Shown here in pieces: positions 1 through 12,179 of a stretch of 64,000 nucleotides of DNA; positions within the stretch are counted from its first letter, which is position 1, and each line of letters opens with the position of its first letter. The notes beneath the pieces were generated by a model. It did not search any database and was not told the origin of the DNA. It saw only the letters and a list, made by a program, of their open reading frames with translations. Where the stretch lies: contig CM074703.1 in assembly GCA_037367355.1 (NCBI GenBank), positions 2,170,001-2,234,000 on the forward strand, in the 5' to 3' direction. The stretch is from Neoscytalidium dimidiatum (taxonomy: Eukaryota; Ascomycota; Dothideomycetes; Botryosphaeriales; Botryosphaeriaceae). A program made the translations under genes and the position numbers.

Positions 1-31
1 ATCGCCGAGGTGCGTGAGGCGCAGCAGAGGC

Positions 32-889
32 TTAGTGGCGACCCTTGGAGGAGCCCTGAAGATCATCCATGTGGTTGCACATGGCAACAAACAGGTCGAA
101 GAAGAGCTTGCCACCGTGCTCCATCTCGTTCTGCATCGTTCCGCTGCGCTTGAAGGTGTGGCGAGAGCGAATGATGAGGGCGAGGTAGTGGGCACGCAGC
201 TTGCTGTCGGTATCGGGCGTGTTGGCATAGGCGTAGCGAGCGGAAGCCAGGATGGTGCTGCACTGGATGCCGGACTGCAGACCCTGCTTGCGAAGAGCGA
301 GACGCTTGAGCTCATCGAGTCCGTACTTCTCGGCGGTGCAGTAGAGGACGGTGTCCTTGAGGATCATGCCGTGGCCATTAACGTAGACGGTGGTCTCGCC
401 TTGGCTGGCATCCTCGAGACGCCAGCTGTTCCTCTTCTTGTCGTGCTCCAGACGGGGGTAGTAGTCGCCCTTGTACAGGTACTCCAGGACGGAAGAGAAG
501 ACCTCGGGCTCCTCGTCAGGAAGGTCGATACGCCTGGCAGAGGAGTTGAAGAACTGGCCCTTGCAGACGGCTTGGAAGTAGGGTGAATGGCAGAGAACGT
601 CCTCGTGGGCAGCGAAGAGGCGTTGGTCCCGACCAACGCAGATGGTGATGATGGCCGAAGTCAAAGAGCTGGGATGGGGTTTGGTTAGCGGTGATCAGAG
701 GGAAGCAAGCAGTGAGATGGAGATGACTTACGGGCTGTTGGCGCCGCTCGAAGGGGTGGACTTGACTTCGGTCTCCATCCGGCGGGTCATGGAGGGAGTG
801 TGGCTGACGGACATCTTCCTCTTGCCGGAGGACTCCTTGCCCACGCGGTGTTGGGAGACGCTAGCAGCACGTCGCCGGGAGCTGAACAT
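32..889 (-). CDS. BTB/POZ domain protein
   Basis: Two exons on the minus strand, 889..732 and 668..32, with a 63-bp intron (GTAAGT...AG); the product is 264 aa. The start sits in a strong context (CGCCACCATG). Residues 1-53 are basic and Ser-rich and probably disordered. The second exon opens a BTB/POZ fold: the core 'AAHEDVLCHSPYFQAVCKG' is followed by a 'LPDEEPEVFSSVLEYLYKGDY' segment, which is the classic BTB signature, and the C-terminal half is helical. In this large fungal family BTB domains mediate dimerisation and sometimes Cul3 binding, but the single-domain members are mostly uncharacterised. I see no kelch, ankyrin or zinc-finger partner domain. Substrate and pathway cannot be inferred. 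Confidence 0.85.
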
Positions 890-978
890 GGTGGCGTCTG
901 TGTGTGATGGTGTTCTCGAAGGTCTTGGTCGTCGATCCGCTGGAGGGAAAGCGGATTAGGATGGGTGGGCCAGCCGCC

Positions 979-984
979 TTTATA
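979..984 (-). promoter_or_regulatory. TATA box of the BTB gene
   Basis: TATAAA on the minus strand, 90 bp upstream of the BTB start codon, at a spacing compatible with a short leader. No other minus-strand gene starts nearby. Inference from position only. Confidence 0.4.
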
Positions 985-2193
985 AGATGGACGAGACAGG
1001 CAGCACTGGGCAGCTACAGGGCTGACGGAGATCGGTGGACCTAGGCAGCACTTCGGCGCAGTGGAAAGGAGGGCTCGGGAGGGAAGGCCTCAGACGCAGC
1101 CTCTGCACGGTCCTATATAACTACGACCGTGGGAGCAAGCTATGACCCGTGGCGAGCGGCGCACAGATGCGTGGGGGAGGTGATTGGACGCGTCGCACGG
1201 GCGAGACACGAAAACGCGATATCAGGTGCCTCGGGGCTGACTCAATACGTGACTCGTCTCGGTAAGGACTGGAACGGCTAGCACCCTGGAAGCTGGGGCG
1301 CGGGAAATGGAGGGAACAAGGGCGGTGCGGCGGCGCAGTGCAAGGGGGTGGTGGGCTGGGACTGGAGTCGGGGGAGACGGGTGTGCCAGGGGGTTGGTGT
1401 GGTAGGCTAGCTAGGTTTCACGCAGGCTGCGGCTTGCACGAAAACGGATTCTGGGCTCTGCAGGTCGACGTTGGGCATGGCGCCGCATTAAATGCCTGGC
1501 GAGGGCTCACCGCTGCGCAGCAAACAGCACGATAGGGACTGACACGGAGATGATGGCCGCCAAAATTTTTTCACACATGCTGGTGATGCGCAGAGGACAG
1601 CGCATCGGCTGCCTCCTGCGGGACCCTGCAAGCCGGGTCACCGCGTCCGAGCCACCCCGGCCGGCGCGCCTGAAGCAGCCTAGCAGCGCTCCTCTTCCGC
1701 CCTCCGAGCAGGGGTCGGCGCCCCCCCACAGCGCGCCCGCCAAGCCTGAGGCCCGCGCGCTGCAGCCGATCGCTCGTTTTGCACGCGGCTCGCCTGCCTG
1801 TCGCGTCCGCCCAGTTTCACCGTCTCTTGTCGCCCGCCGCGCCCCGTCCAATTGCGCCCGTCCGACGCCCTCACCGCACGCCTGAACACCACCATGCGGC
1901 CCGATGTTCAGAAATCTCTGCGACACATATACACGTACGCGCCGCGAGCAGGAGTGAGGCAGACTCACCACCGGTGACTGTGCGTGTCGTGCCGTTGCAC
2001 TCTCGCGGACTCGCGGCGCGAGCACTGGCGACGAGCAACCACGCCGGCACGCGCCGTATACTCATGACGAGACCGTTGAGCGCCTCCCCTACCCACCCCT
2101 TTTGCCGCTGCTGCTTGGAATCCATCACAATCACAATCAAAGCGCTCGCCAAACCCTCGACTTCGTGCTTCCGGCGACCCGCGCCCCTCAATC

Positions 2194-2220
2194 CCACCAC
2201 CACCACCACCACCACCACCA
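2194..2220. repeat. (CCA)9 microsatellite
   Basis: Nine perfect CCA units, 27 bp, inside a pyrimidine-rich plus-strand block in the gene-poor interval. It is not inside a supported coding region, although two overlapping frames would read it as a His or Thr run. Confidence 0.9.
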
Positions 2221-3943
2221 GCAACTCCTTTCATCTTGCCTCTTGCTTCTGCCCTCTAGCCTCCAGCCTCGCAATGCTCTCTGCCTGCTCTGTCGTGTGG
2301 CCGTGATATGCTGATGTGCGCCTCACCGCCCGCTAGCAGTGTCTCGCATCACGTCGCAAGCGAGCGAGCGCACAGCAATCCTTCGCTCGCGAGTCGCAGT
2401 CTGAGCGTGGTGATCTTGCACATCGTGGGTCTTTGGAGGATCACGATGTCGACAACGCGACAAAGCGCCTCGCCAGGCCCACTCTGTGCCCGACCGCTCC
2501 TTCGGATCGCTCGCATGACGGCCAACAGCCAGTGCGCGCCGCTCAACGGTCAAAAACAAAACCCTACGTGTCCATCAAGCCGCCGGACCTTTTCACACCG
2601 CTGCATCAACAAAAATTCATGCGCATCCCGTGCCGCCCACAGCAACTGCCCTTCACTAAACAAGGTCTCTCTCCTCGCCGCACTCGCCAGGCTTCCCAGA
2701 TGCCCGTAAAGGCACCCTCTCCGAGTCCCAAAAATTGGAGGGCTTCCAGAAGCTTTGAGCTTTGATGAAACCGCACGTCCGCCGCGCCAGCGCCTCGCGG
2801 AATTCGGAATCTGCGCTTTGACCGCACTTTCGAAGGCGAGAACTCGGACTTCAGATGACTAAGGAGATTGGGACTTCCTGAGACCGTGCCTCTCACGGCG
2901 AACAAGGTGAAAACCGCGGCCGCCTCGTCGCATTTTGATTCGTGTCATCACTTTCTTCTTCAACCATTCTTTTCCTTTTTCTTCTGACGTCTCTGACTCT
3001 TCCAACGGTTCAGCAGCCGCCTTGACGAAACTAGTTTCATCCGGTGCCGGCCGGATACTCGTCCACCTGTCCCCGAAATTCCCAATCTGCCTTGCCGGCC
3101 GACGGCTTTCCCACCCCTTGTTCCCAAGCCTTCGGGGTGGACCGGGAGTGGGAACTGAAACGCACTGACTCTAGGCCTGTGCGTGCATACGGACTTAAGC
3201 CGCCCACCCGGATGGGAAGTGGTTAATGTGCTGCTACTCCCATCCTCGTCGTTTGCCCGGTCGACGGGTGAACCCTTCGTATCTATCTGGGCGTCGTACA
3301 TCCGATTACGCTTCACACGTGGTATCACAGAGATTGTCCCTGTTCGCCTCACTGTCCCGGACGCACCATGGCTTCGATTTGCGCGATATTATTCATCTTG
3401 CTCCAGAACGATGGAGTCAGTTGTCTCTCCGAACGCTTCGAACACCGATGTGGCTCTGTCTTGTCAAGCATCTCTTTCCGCCTTTTCATTACTAGCATGC
3501 TTTACTTGTGACGTCTGTATATTGTTCAAAAGTGCGCTTCGTATCCATTTCGTGGGTCTTCGCCGCGGCGTGAATGTCGGTCTTGGAGAAAGTGTTGAAT
3601 TTCACTTCATTTGTGCGTACCACTCGGCTCGAGATGCATCTCATTAATTTGCCCCCGGGATTTTCAGCGCGTTCGACATTCTCTGTGTAACTTACGATCG
3701 CTGTGCCGCGTATCTTCCGTTTGATATGGCAACTGAAGCGCGGTTCATCTCCCAGTCTCGGGGACCGACAAAGAGGTAGATCATCGGCTTTCCCCCCTAC
3801 TCCCCGTCTTGCGTTGCTCTCTCATCAATCGGCTCAACTCGTTTGCACCGCCTTCACTGCAAATCGGGTGTCACAACTGAGCATTTCTTTCCTCGTCTCA
3901 CCTTTGGTGAACCTACGGTTCGACCATTTCCTTGTCGTATCCC

Positions 3944-4189
3944 ATGCATTTACACTACGGCTGGCCGAATCATTCTCCCCAACGGCAAGATGTCAACGGG
4001 TTCCGAAAAGACTATCCGCACAACGTTCCTGCATATTCGTTGTTCCAACACCGACGGCCCGATATCCACCCATTCCGAGCAGCCATCTCCCATCTTGACG
4101 GGCGAACGCCTGATCCCATCTTTACGCGGCGCCGTCGCACCTTTGGCTCGGGAACTTCCCTGTCCACCATGTGTCCGCCCGAAGAATAG
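3944..4189 (+). CDS. Possible small ORF, unsupported
   Basis: An ATG-initiated frame of 81 codons ending at 4189. The translation is rich in His, Pro, Tyr, Trp and Asn without low-complexity runs, which is unlike the other frames of the interval. A second overlapping frame (about 3843-4262) also looks balanced, so composition alone cannot decide. There is no signal peptide, transmembrane segment or known domain. It could be a short gene, a 3' exon of an unrecognised gene, or chance. Confidence 0.15.
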   Translation: MHLHYGWPNHSPQRQDVNGFRKDYPHNVPAYSLFQHRRPDIHPFRAAISHLDGRTPDPIFTRRRRTFGSGTSLSTMCPPEE

Positions 4190-6504
4190 CGTAAGGGAAG
4201 AGGGGGAAGGGAAAAAAAAAATCAAGGCTTCTCTGACAAGGGTTCAGCTCGCACTTGGCTGACGACAGAGTCGTTCGCGCCAAAGCCTCGTGCAATCGTA
4301 CCTACCGCAAGATGCTTCATCGGACGGCATGGCCACCGGCGTTCTCCGGTGACTGTTGGCCGTTACGAAGACCGCCGTCGAAGGTTCGACTTCGGAAGTG
4401 TCTTCTGTCCGCCAGCATTCCGAGCGTCCACAGTAACATCCTTGGGAAATGTTGTTGATAAGCCAGCAGCACGAAGCCATGCACTCGCTAGTTATGTGCT
4501 AACAATAAATCACTTAATGCTGCCAGTAGTAGTGTAGATAGTGAATGTCTACAACCTGCACCGTCAAGTCACATGCGCGATCAGAGCTCGAATAGTGAGG
4601 CTTGCGGGATCCCTTCGCGCGGGCAGCTGCCGGCCGATGCTCGTGCACTCTCCACCTGTAGGGCTGAAAGGGGTGGAAATTTGCCATCCCAGTAGTGAAC
4701 AAAGCGCGGAAAGTGGAGAGTGTGAGCGCGCTCGTCCATAAGATTCTCGCTTTGTGGGCCCCCCGGGCTTTGGCGAACAACGCAACAATCGGCGGCCGGT
4801 CAGTGGAGTTAACCGGAGCGACACCCGGTTGCTCATTGTTGGACGTCTTTTTTGCCATCGCTGCGGTCAGCACAGCTGTGGTAGGCACTCTCCCCCCAGG
4901 ATGCAGGACTGCGAAGTATCAGGCGCCTTGGAAATTCCGATAAGCTGCGCAAGATTCGCAGAACAAAGGACTTGTGGCCATCGAAGCCAGAAGTTTCGGC
5001 CTCTGAAAACATAATTTAGGCGAAGCCATAACGGTGAGGATATTCGGCTTTACCCGCAATTCTACGCGGAAAATCGAATGCAACTGTAATAAGGGTCTCT
5101 GAAGAAAGTGCTGTACTTCGAACACGAGTGCTACATCTCTTCACAGTGTAGCAATTGCACAGTTTAAGACTAATATGATCTGATGAAGGGCACTTGAAAC
5201 GACCTGGCTAGCCATATCAGAGCGAAGCTGTAATCGCCACCGGGTACGTATGTGAAGAAGACCGTTATTTCGATTGACATCTATCACGCCCAGCTCACTG
5301 ATCATATCCACGAACACTCGTGTCATGTTACCTTGCTTCATAGGGCTACTTCGATCACGATCGACTCACAAGCTTTTACCGCCTTGCTTGCACTCGCATT
5401 TCCTTCATCTTCAGCGTTACGCTTCAGATGGCCATCTCCTTCCGCGCAAATTATAGGGAGAAACTAGGAGCTTCACGAGCGCCTTTGCCACGCCTCCCCC
5501 TTTCATGATCATCTGCTCGTACTCCTCTGAGGCAAGCATCTCGTCACGGTGTTCATACATTCACTTCACGTACCACCGGTGCAACAGAGAGCTAGATAGA
5601 TCGAGACAGTCATCCCTCCCGAAAGATTCTTAAGAAAGTTCCTGGAGACAGATGGCAAGCTTCGAACTTTTGCAAGGCTAAAGCCGTACTACGGGTGGGG
5701 ACTGTCTATCGCTTCTCTGAATAAGCAGTTGGACAAGAGAGGTTTTTTTGTGCATGGTTACGAACTACTGTCCGCGAACAGAAAAGGCTCAAAATGTTTG
5801 TCTGCTTCCACGTTTTAAGCATCAGAATGCATCTACCAAATATCGACAAGGGAGAGACTGCGTTCCCCAGAATAGCTATAGTCACAATTTCGACATCCCC
5901 ATACACGCGGATGGTTTTTTTTTTTTCCTTGTTTTTTTTTTTCTATTTTCGGTTGTGGCTTCGAAGCAGTCGCAAAGGCAAGCAGACTTGAGCACATCCT
6001 CGTGTACGTGAAAAGTTATTAGATCCTTTCTATCTGGACCTTGGCCTGCGAGCACCCTCCAGGCTGTGCCAGTGAAGCGCCTTCGAAGGTGTGAGTAAAG
6101 TGCTACTGATAAAGCGAGGTCCAGCTCACCTAGCCTTGCTTCGACACAAAGTGCATATGTCAGGCATCCTAGACGCCGCTTCGGTAGCTGACGCCATCTT
6201 AGGTCGCAGATGAAGGAAACACCACCGTCCGCATCGCCCACGCGCGCGTCCCACTCCTCACATACATGACGTCAACGCCGTAACACTGGACTGAACCCGT
6301 AGCAGCAGTTCTATTCGCCTTTTGATGTGATGTGCTACTACACTATGCCTTTAAGAAGGAAATAAGTATGGTTTCGTAGCAACCCCGACGCCCACCTGCA
6401 TCTGCGCCGTCCGAACTGCACCAATGCCAAATGCAAAAATTCCCGTGATATCTCCAGATCGGCCTTCTGCCTTCCACCTCCTGTTACCTCATTCACGAGC
6501 GCAT

Positions 6505-9500
6505 TTACTCTTCCGCCCAAGCTTTCGCTAGCTCCTGTGCGGCCTTTGCCCTGAGGAAATCACAGACTTCCTTCCCTTTCGCACCCTTCTGCAATCCCTG
6601 CCGCCAATCCCAACCCCTCTTCGCATCTTTGCTAAGCGTCCCGCATCCCTCGCCGATGAGGACACCGCTGCCTTCCGTCGATGGCAGCAGCGAGCTACCC
6701 ACCATGCTGTAGGAACTAGCGGTCAGGTTCGAGACGGATTTCTTGAGCGAGCGCGGCGGCGATATGTTCGACGTAGCTGTGCCGTGTGCGTGTGCTAAAG
6801 CGGCTTGCAAGTGCTCCTCGCATTGAGCATAGACAAGAGAAGGCGCCGTCTGGAGATCTTCGGCGGCACGCATGAGCGTCGAGAGGTCGGACGATGAGAG
6901 AAGCCGCTTAGGGTCTATAATATGATTAGTCAAAGATTTTTAGCCTTAAATACGTAGAGTTGCTTACGAGTCAGGAAGGGCAACGCCTCGCCAAGCAAGG
7001 TCAGAAGCCCATCGACCTGAACGGCAGAGTCCACGTCTGGATCATACAATCCCCCGTGAATGCTGTCGGCCGCACTGCTGATAATGGCAATCAGAGCCTG
7101 AGCAGCTAGTCTCTTCCTCTCAAGAGGGCGATGTGCAGGTTTCTTCCCCTCTAGCAGGTTGACCTCCTCGTCACGGAGATCATAGAACTTCCGCAGAGTA
7201 GCATATCCGCTCAGGTACATGGACAGCATCTGAGCGGCTTCCAAGTCAGATCGAGCGAGCTGAGACAGAGCCTGCTTCGGGGTATTAATGAGGGCCTTCA
7301 AACGTTCATCAAGGTCGGCCTGCGCAGGATATGCGGTGGAGTGGATTAGGCAGAGGGAGATTAGCAGGTCTAGGACATCCCTGATCTTCTTAGGATTGTG
7401 TGCCCGAGCGTAGTAGAAGAGTGCCGAGCCGTAGTTGTATGAATTCTCAGCAAGGGAGGTTGCATAGCGTTCGGCGATAGTGTTTGCATGTTCGGCAAGG
7501 CCGAGATTGTTGCAAACGTTAAGAATCTTGTCGACACGCTCCGCCGAGCTTAGTGGTAGGCGATCCAGGAGTTCACTGATCTTATTCTTAGCGGCTTCGG
7601 CGTTATCGAGGCGACCCAAGACCTGTATAGCCAGCTCCCATCCCTCAGTATTCTGAATCTTTCCCTTGCTGAAAAGTATTTCAGCATATTGCTGGAGGAT
7701 TTCATCCTTGTTGAAAGCGAGTCTGTCTCCTTGTCCGAAGCTCAAGACCATGAGATCGCTCTGGTCAAAGCCTTTCAGGAGATTCCTGGAAGCCACAGAG
7801 TCTCCAAGCCAGCCTCCAGCGCTTGCGATCTCGATGATCGCAGCAGTGATTGTCAATGACCAACCACGCAGAATTGGAATGAGACCATCCATGTTCTCCT
7901 CCATGACGCAGGCCAAGGCAATCTCGACAGGATTGTTGCTGTTGATGGTGAGGCCAGGATCTTCCTCAGCCATGACCCTCGCAAGCGCATACGCAAATCT
8001 CTTGCGATATGCCCGTCCAGGGGTGACATCGGCGACTCTGCTATGACGCGAACGCTTTGCAGATCTCACAAGCTCTTCTTCGTCTTCTCCGTCCCACCAA
8101 GCCGTAAGGCAGACCGTTGCCTCAACCCAATCGAAGGCCGCGCCAAGAATTTCCTCTTCATTGCCCAGCAGAAGGCTGTACAGAATCTGCAGATTCTCGT
8201 AGACGGTGTAAGGCACCCTGCTTTCAGCCCTTCGGCTTGCGGTGCTAAAGTTGAAAGCACCATCGTCCTGGGTACTCAAGCCGAACTCGTCATTGGCAAA
8301 GGCACGATCGCCCTCGGCGAACAGCTTTAGGTCCTCTAGCGCATCGTTCACCGTCCTTCGATACAAATTCCAGTCCATGCCCTTCACATCCCAGTCCTCA
8401 TGGGTGTAAGCCGGACAGCATTCGAGAACTTCGATGGCTTGGGCAATCGCTTGGTTCGTATTGACTAGTTCGGCGCCAGAATAGCCCGGCCTGTCATGCC
8501 CGTCTTCGAGAGCAGAATCAGCTACAGTGAAGTTTCCCTCCCTAAGGAAATGGATAGCGTCGTTGAAGCTGCCTCTCATGACGCAGGAGAAAATGACGTC
8601 CCAGTAGCCAGGAGCAGCGGAATAGCTTCCTGCCATCCTCTGAAGATGCTCGAATTCAGCAGCGCTTGGGTCGTGGCGAGCATTGAGCCAGTCAACAAGG
8701 ACTTTAGGGATAGGTGTCTGACCAGTGGCGTATTGACGAGCAAAGGACTGGCTGAAAGCGGAAACCTGACCACGCCTGGACAGAGAGAGATTCTGCTGCT
8801 CTGGTTCGAAGGGAGGAGGGTGGTGGATTGGTAATAGTAAGCTGGCAATGAAGTCTGCCTTGGCTAATGGTGAGTCGTCATCCGCAGGACCAATGACATC
8901 GGAGACCGGCTTGTGTGGGTGATACCAGAGTCTGCAGAGTTCCCTCACGGCTAACGAGAGAGCTTCCTCAGTCGCGTCCGACTCCCCAAGAGCGTACAGA
9001 GTGCGTTCCGTCTCCCGGACAAGCTCGTCCGGCTCCAGTAGCGAGGTCACCGGCCGAGCGGCAGCAGCGGCAGCAAAGCCTTTCGCGATGCTGCCAATGT
9101 CATACTGGGTGCCAGATTTACCAAGGTGCATCTGCGGGGCTGGGCGCACGGGGCTGCGCATGGTCGAAGCCCTAGACCTGTTGGTGGGGGATCCTCTCAC
9201 CGAACCTTTGACGCTGAACTTCTGGGGGGAAGTAGGTCGGCTTGACTTGCGCGACGGGGGTTTCGCGCCGAAATCGTCCATCATGGTCCTGTCTTCGTCC
9301 TCGCGCATCCCTTCATCCTCATCCATCTCGTCATCCTCTGGCGCGCCATAGCCATGCTTGTAGTCATTCTCCATGCGGTCCTGCTCATGTTCATCGTAGT
9401 AGTGGTGATGGTGATAGTGTTGGTCGAAGTAGCCCGGGTCGTCGTAGAAGGGATCGGTGCCGGGAGGAGGACTGCTTGCAAGTGCATCTGAAGGCACATC

Positions 9501-9896
9501 TGAGGGTGCATCAGAATAGTAGCTCCGAGCAGACTGTGATCTGGTGGGGATGTAGCTCCGGCCGCGTCCTCTCGAGCCGGAAGCGAAGGTAGACATGGTG
9601 CGGCCTTTTTGCGACGGTGAGGGACTGGGACGACCGAAGCGGTATGACGGAGACGGTGTGTTGCGCGAAGGCGTGCCGCGCTGCTGGCGCGAGCTGCTGA
9701 AAAGGGTGCGAGAGGCTGGCGGGGGACCGGTCGGGGTGGTAGAGCGCGTGGAGCGATTTGACCACGGCGGACGGCCAGAAGGCGTGGTCGAGGGAAGGTT
9801 TCCAGAAGAGCGTCGACGCGTTGAGTACGCAGGAGGCGAGTAGCTCCACGAATCCTCTTTCCAGAAGCCCTCATCATCCTTGCGACGACCGTACAT
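6505..9896 (-). CDS. NUP85: Nuclear pore complex subunit Nup85
   Basis: Two exons, 9896..6968 and 6914..6505, separated by a 53-bp intron (GTAAGC...TATAG) that joins in frame; the product is 1,112 aa. Nup85 is a scaffold subunit of the Nup84/Nup107 Y-complex of the nuclear pore. Roughly the first 280 residues are low-complexity (Ser/Pro/Arg, a His/Tyr-rich stretch, an acidic patch). The rest is an all-helical Nup85-family region that includes the conserved 'YWDVIFSCVMRGSFNDAI' block and the ACE1-type helical repeats. The start at 9896 (M-Y-G-R-R-K, A at -3) is preferred. The frame stays open to an ATG at 10115, but those 73 residues look like translated leader and that ATG has a weak context. 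Confidence 0.82.
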
Positions 9897-12179
9897 CCTA
9901 GAGATGGCGGACGGAGCCTCGTATTTGATGCGCACCGGGGATGGGCGGCGGTAGCGATGGCGATGGTTTAAGCAGTTGCATCGGCGCTTGGGGTCTTTGT
10001 CCAGCGGGTCGATGCACGTCTCGTTGGACTTGACGTGGCGATGTTGGGGTAGTTTCTGGTCATGGTTAAGGCTGCGCACATGAAATGGGCTCTGGCTGCC
10101 GTTGTCCCGCTCCATTGGGCGTGGCTGCGCGTGTCCGCTCGCTGCAGTTGGCGTTGCGACGGGCAGAGAACAACACGCTCCGTCGCGTCTTCGACCTGCA
10201 CTCGCTGATCATCACGTGCGAAGCTCTGCCCTGCGCCGGTCCCTGACTCGCAGCGCGCCTTTTCTTTTCGCTTCTTCCGCGCAAACCAGCTGCTTGCGAA
10301 GCTGCTGGCCTTCAGAATGGCCGTTTGCACTCCGTTTCTCAGCCCTCAGCTACGCGTCGCGAACGCGAGACCGGCGCGACACAGAATTCCCGGCATCAAT
10401 ATTGGCAAAAGCCCTGCTATTGGCAGGGCAGCGAAATGACCGCCCGAACAACTCTCGAAGCACGCGAGCTAGTCCACTTCGGCACTGATAAAGGCGGCCA
10501 TGTTGCAACAGCTACCATGCAACCCCCGAACGCTCCCACCATTCACGTCACCCCTCAGCCACGCCTGCAAATTTAGACCAAGATGCGGCCCGGCACGCTC
10601 TCCCTACACCCAGATATGGTGTAGCTCCTGCGATGCCAGCCTATCCCCAGGCCAGCTATTTAGACGGGAAGCCTAGGCCGCAGTTGTCTCATCCCGATGC
10701 GAGACCGATTCGCATAGGATTAGCTGCTACAATCCTCCTACCATAACATGCAAGTAGTCGCCTGGACATACATGCGCAAGGAGGATTGTGGCGCCTGCGT
10801 CCTGATAGGTTTCTCGAGCTGTTCATTTCTCATGTTCTGGCTTTACTATTGCGATGCTAAGCGGGTGAATCATGCAATTCATGATCAATTTTTAAGGGAA
10901 GGGGTGAGAGTAGGACAAGTTATTTTTCATAGAACATTGCAAAAACTCTTGGTTCTTTGCTGACAGTATACTGCGACGGTTGAGCATTCGAAAAATACTA
11001 TGTAAGTAGATATCGGAGGTTACAAATCGAGTTGGTGACTCACTTCTATCCCAACTATAAATCACCGCATCGATACTCCGGACGATCCTCCGTAGGGTGG
11101 GCTCCTCACTAATGCAATGACTACCGAGGAAGTCCTTAAGTAACAGAACTGGAGAAGAGGAGACGGAGGAAGTGCCAAGAACGGCAACTAACATTGTTCC
11201 CTGCATCGCATGCAGCGGAGAAAGTAGGTCTGGCGCCTGCTCATGCGGAAGTTGGTTTGTTGGGCCCAGGAACCTATCTTCGTTGGAAAAAATCAACATG
11301 AAGTTTGCGTTGTAGTAATAGCTGATCTAATGACGACACCAAGCGACGGCGGGATTCCTCTTCTCACTATAGAAGGATACTCGAGAAAGATCTCCTTTCA
11401 TTCAGAGCTTATACTTATTCGTCTCTCAGAATTGTAACAATGATAGCAAAAAACTTACAACAGCCCATTTCATCTCGACTCTTCTATTTCAAAAAAGCAA
11501 TACTCAGGTCTTGGAAATGAACCTTGATGGACGATGTCCGATCGCGGACTCGCTCCCACTGCCAGCGGCCCGAGAGTTGCGGTACAACTTAAGTTGACCT
11601 ATCAATCGTACAACCACCCGGTTGACTGCACAGTTCTTCATGTGTGGTCGGTAAACAGAGCTCAAGGGAAGAAAGCGAATACAGGACGCTGAGACAAGCA
11701 AGGTTAGCCAGTTTCGCATTGACTAGGCGAACGGCAAGGCAGAGTAGCTGGTCGCCAGTGTCAGGAGATCTGTTGATATTAGAGAAGTGTTGGGCGGTCG
11801 GAGCTATCTGATCATCTGCGATTGCCCCGCGGATCGGGTTCGGCTCTAGGACATCCGCACCACGCCAGCCCTCTCTGCTGCTAGCCCATCACCCTCCGTC
11901 CAACCACAACTGCTGGATCGCGATATCTTGCTCTCTGCAACTTCCTAGTTCTGCCTCAGCTCACTTTTTTTTTTTCTCTCCGGCTCCTGCTGCTGCCGCA
12001 TCTGCCTGTGGGGGGTCGGCTTTTTTTTCTTTTTTGTTTCCTCAAGCCAAGCCTCTGCGACTCGACGCGTGTCTAGACCTTGGGCTCGGCGAATTCTATT
12101 AAACCAGCTGGATCCGGCGCTGCCTAAACAACGCATCTTTCGGCGCCGTTGAGAGACAAAGCTTTGAATACGAGTAATT
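9897..12179. other. Intergenic, divergent promoter region
   Basis: Region between the divergent Nup85 (-) and kelch (+) genes. The Nup85 side is GC-rich and probably leader. The middle (about 10700-11500) is more AT-rich and holds a possible degraded coding segment, listed separately. A CT-rich, T-tract leader precedes the kelch start at 12180. I see no other supported gene. Confidence 0.5.
10935..11332 (-). pseudogene. Possible gene remnant, unidentified
   Basis: On the minus strand a frame from about 11332 down to 11048 reads like real protein (hydrophobic/polar alternation, 'MLIFSNEDRFLGP', 'LRRIVRSIDAVIYSWDR') and meets a GTGAGT donor, followed by a CAG acceptor near 10968. Upstream an ATTAG sits just before the frame, so it could be an internal exon. 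I find no convincing start exon and no recognised family. It may be a relic, an internal exon of an unseen gene, or coincidence. Confidence 0.22.

Larger units (their letters stand above)
890..6504. other. Gene-poor interval, no confident gene
   Basis: About 5.6 kb between the BTB start and the Nup85 stop. Open frames here (for example 1507-2025 minus, 1779-2306 plus, 3183-3647 plus) have Arg/Ser/Pro-rich shadow-like composition and no recognisable domain. Plus-strand blocks at about 2080-3000 and 3700-4160 are pyrimidine-rich, resembling long fungal leaders. The interval contains a (CCA)9 run, T tracts at 5915-5926 and 5932-5942, and one short frame at 3944-4189 with protein-like composition. 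Possible promoter, UTR or non-coding RNA territory. Confidence 0.5.

Noticed and set aside
1507..2025. 172-codon minus-strand frame in the gene-poor block
   Set aside because: Arg/Gly/Ala-rich translation of GC-rich DNA, overlapped by equally open frames; no domain.
9897..10115. Extension of Nup85 to an ATG at 10115
   Set aside because: The 73 extra residues look like translated leader and the ATG context is weak; kept only as an alternative.
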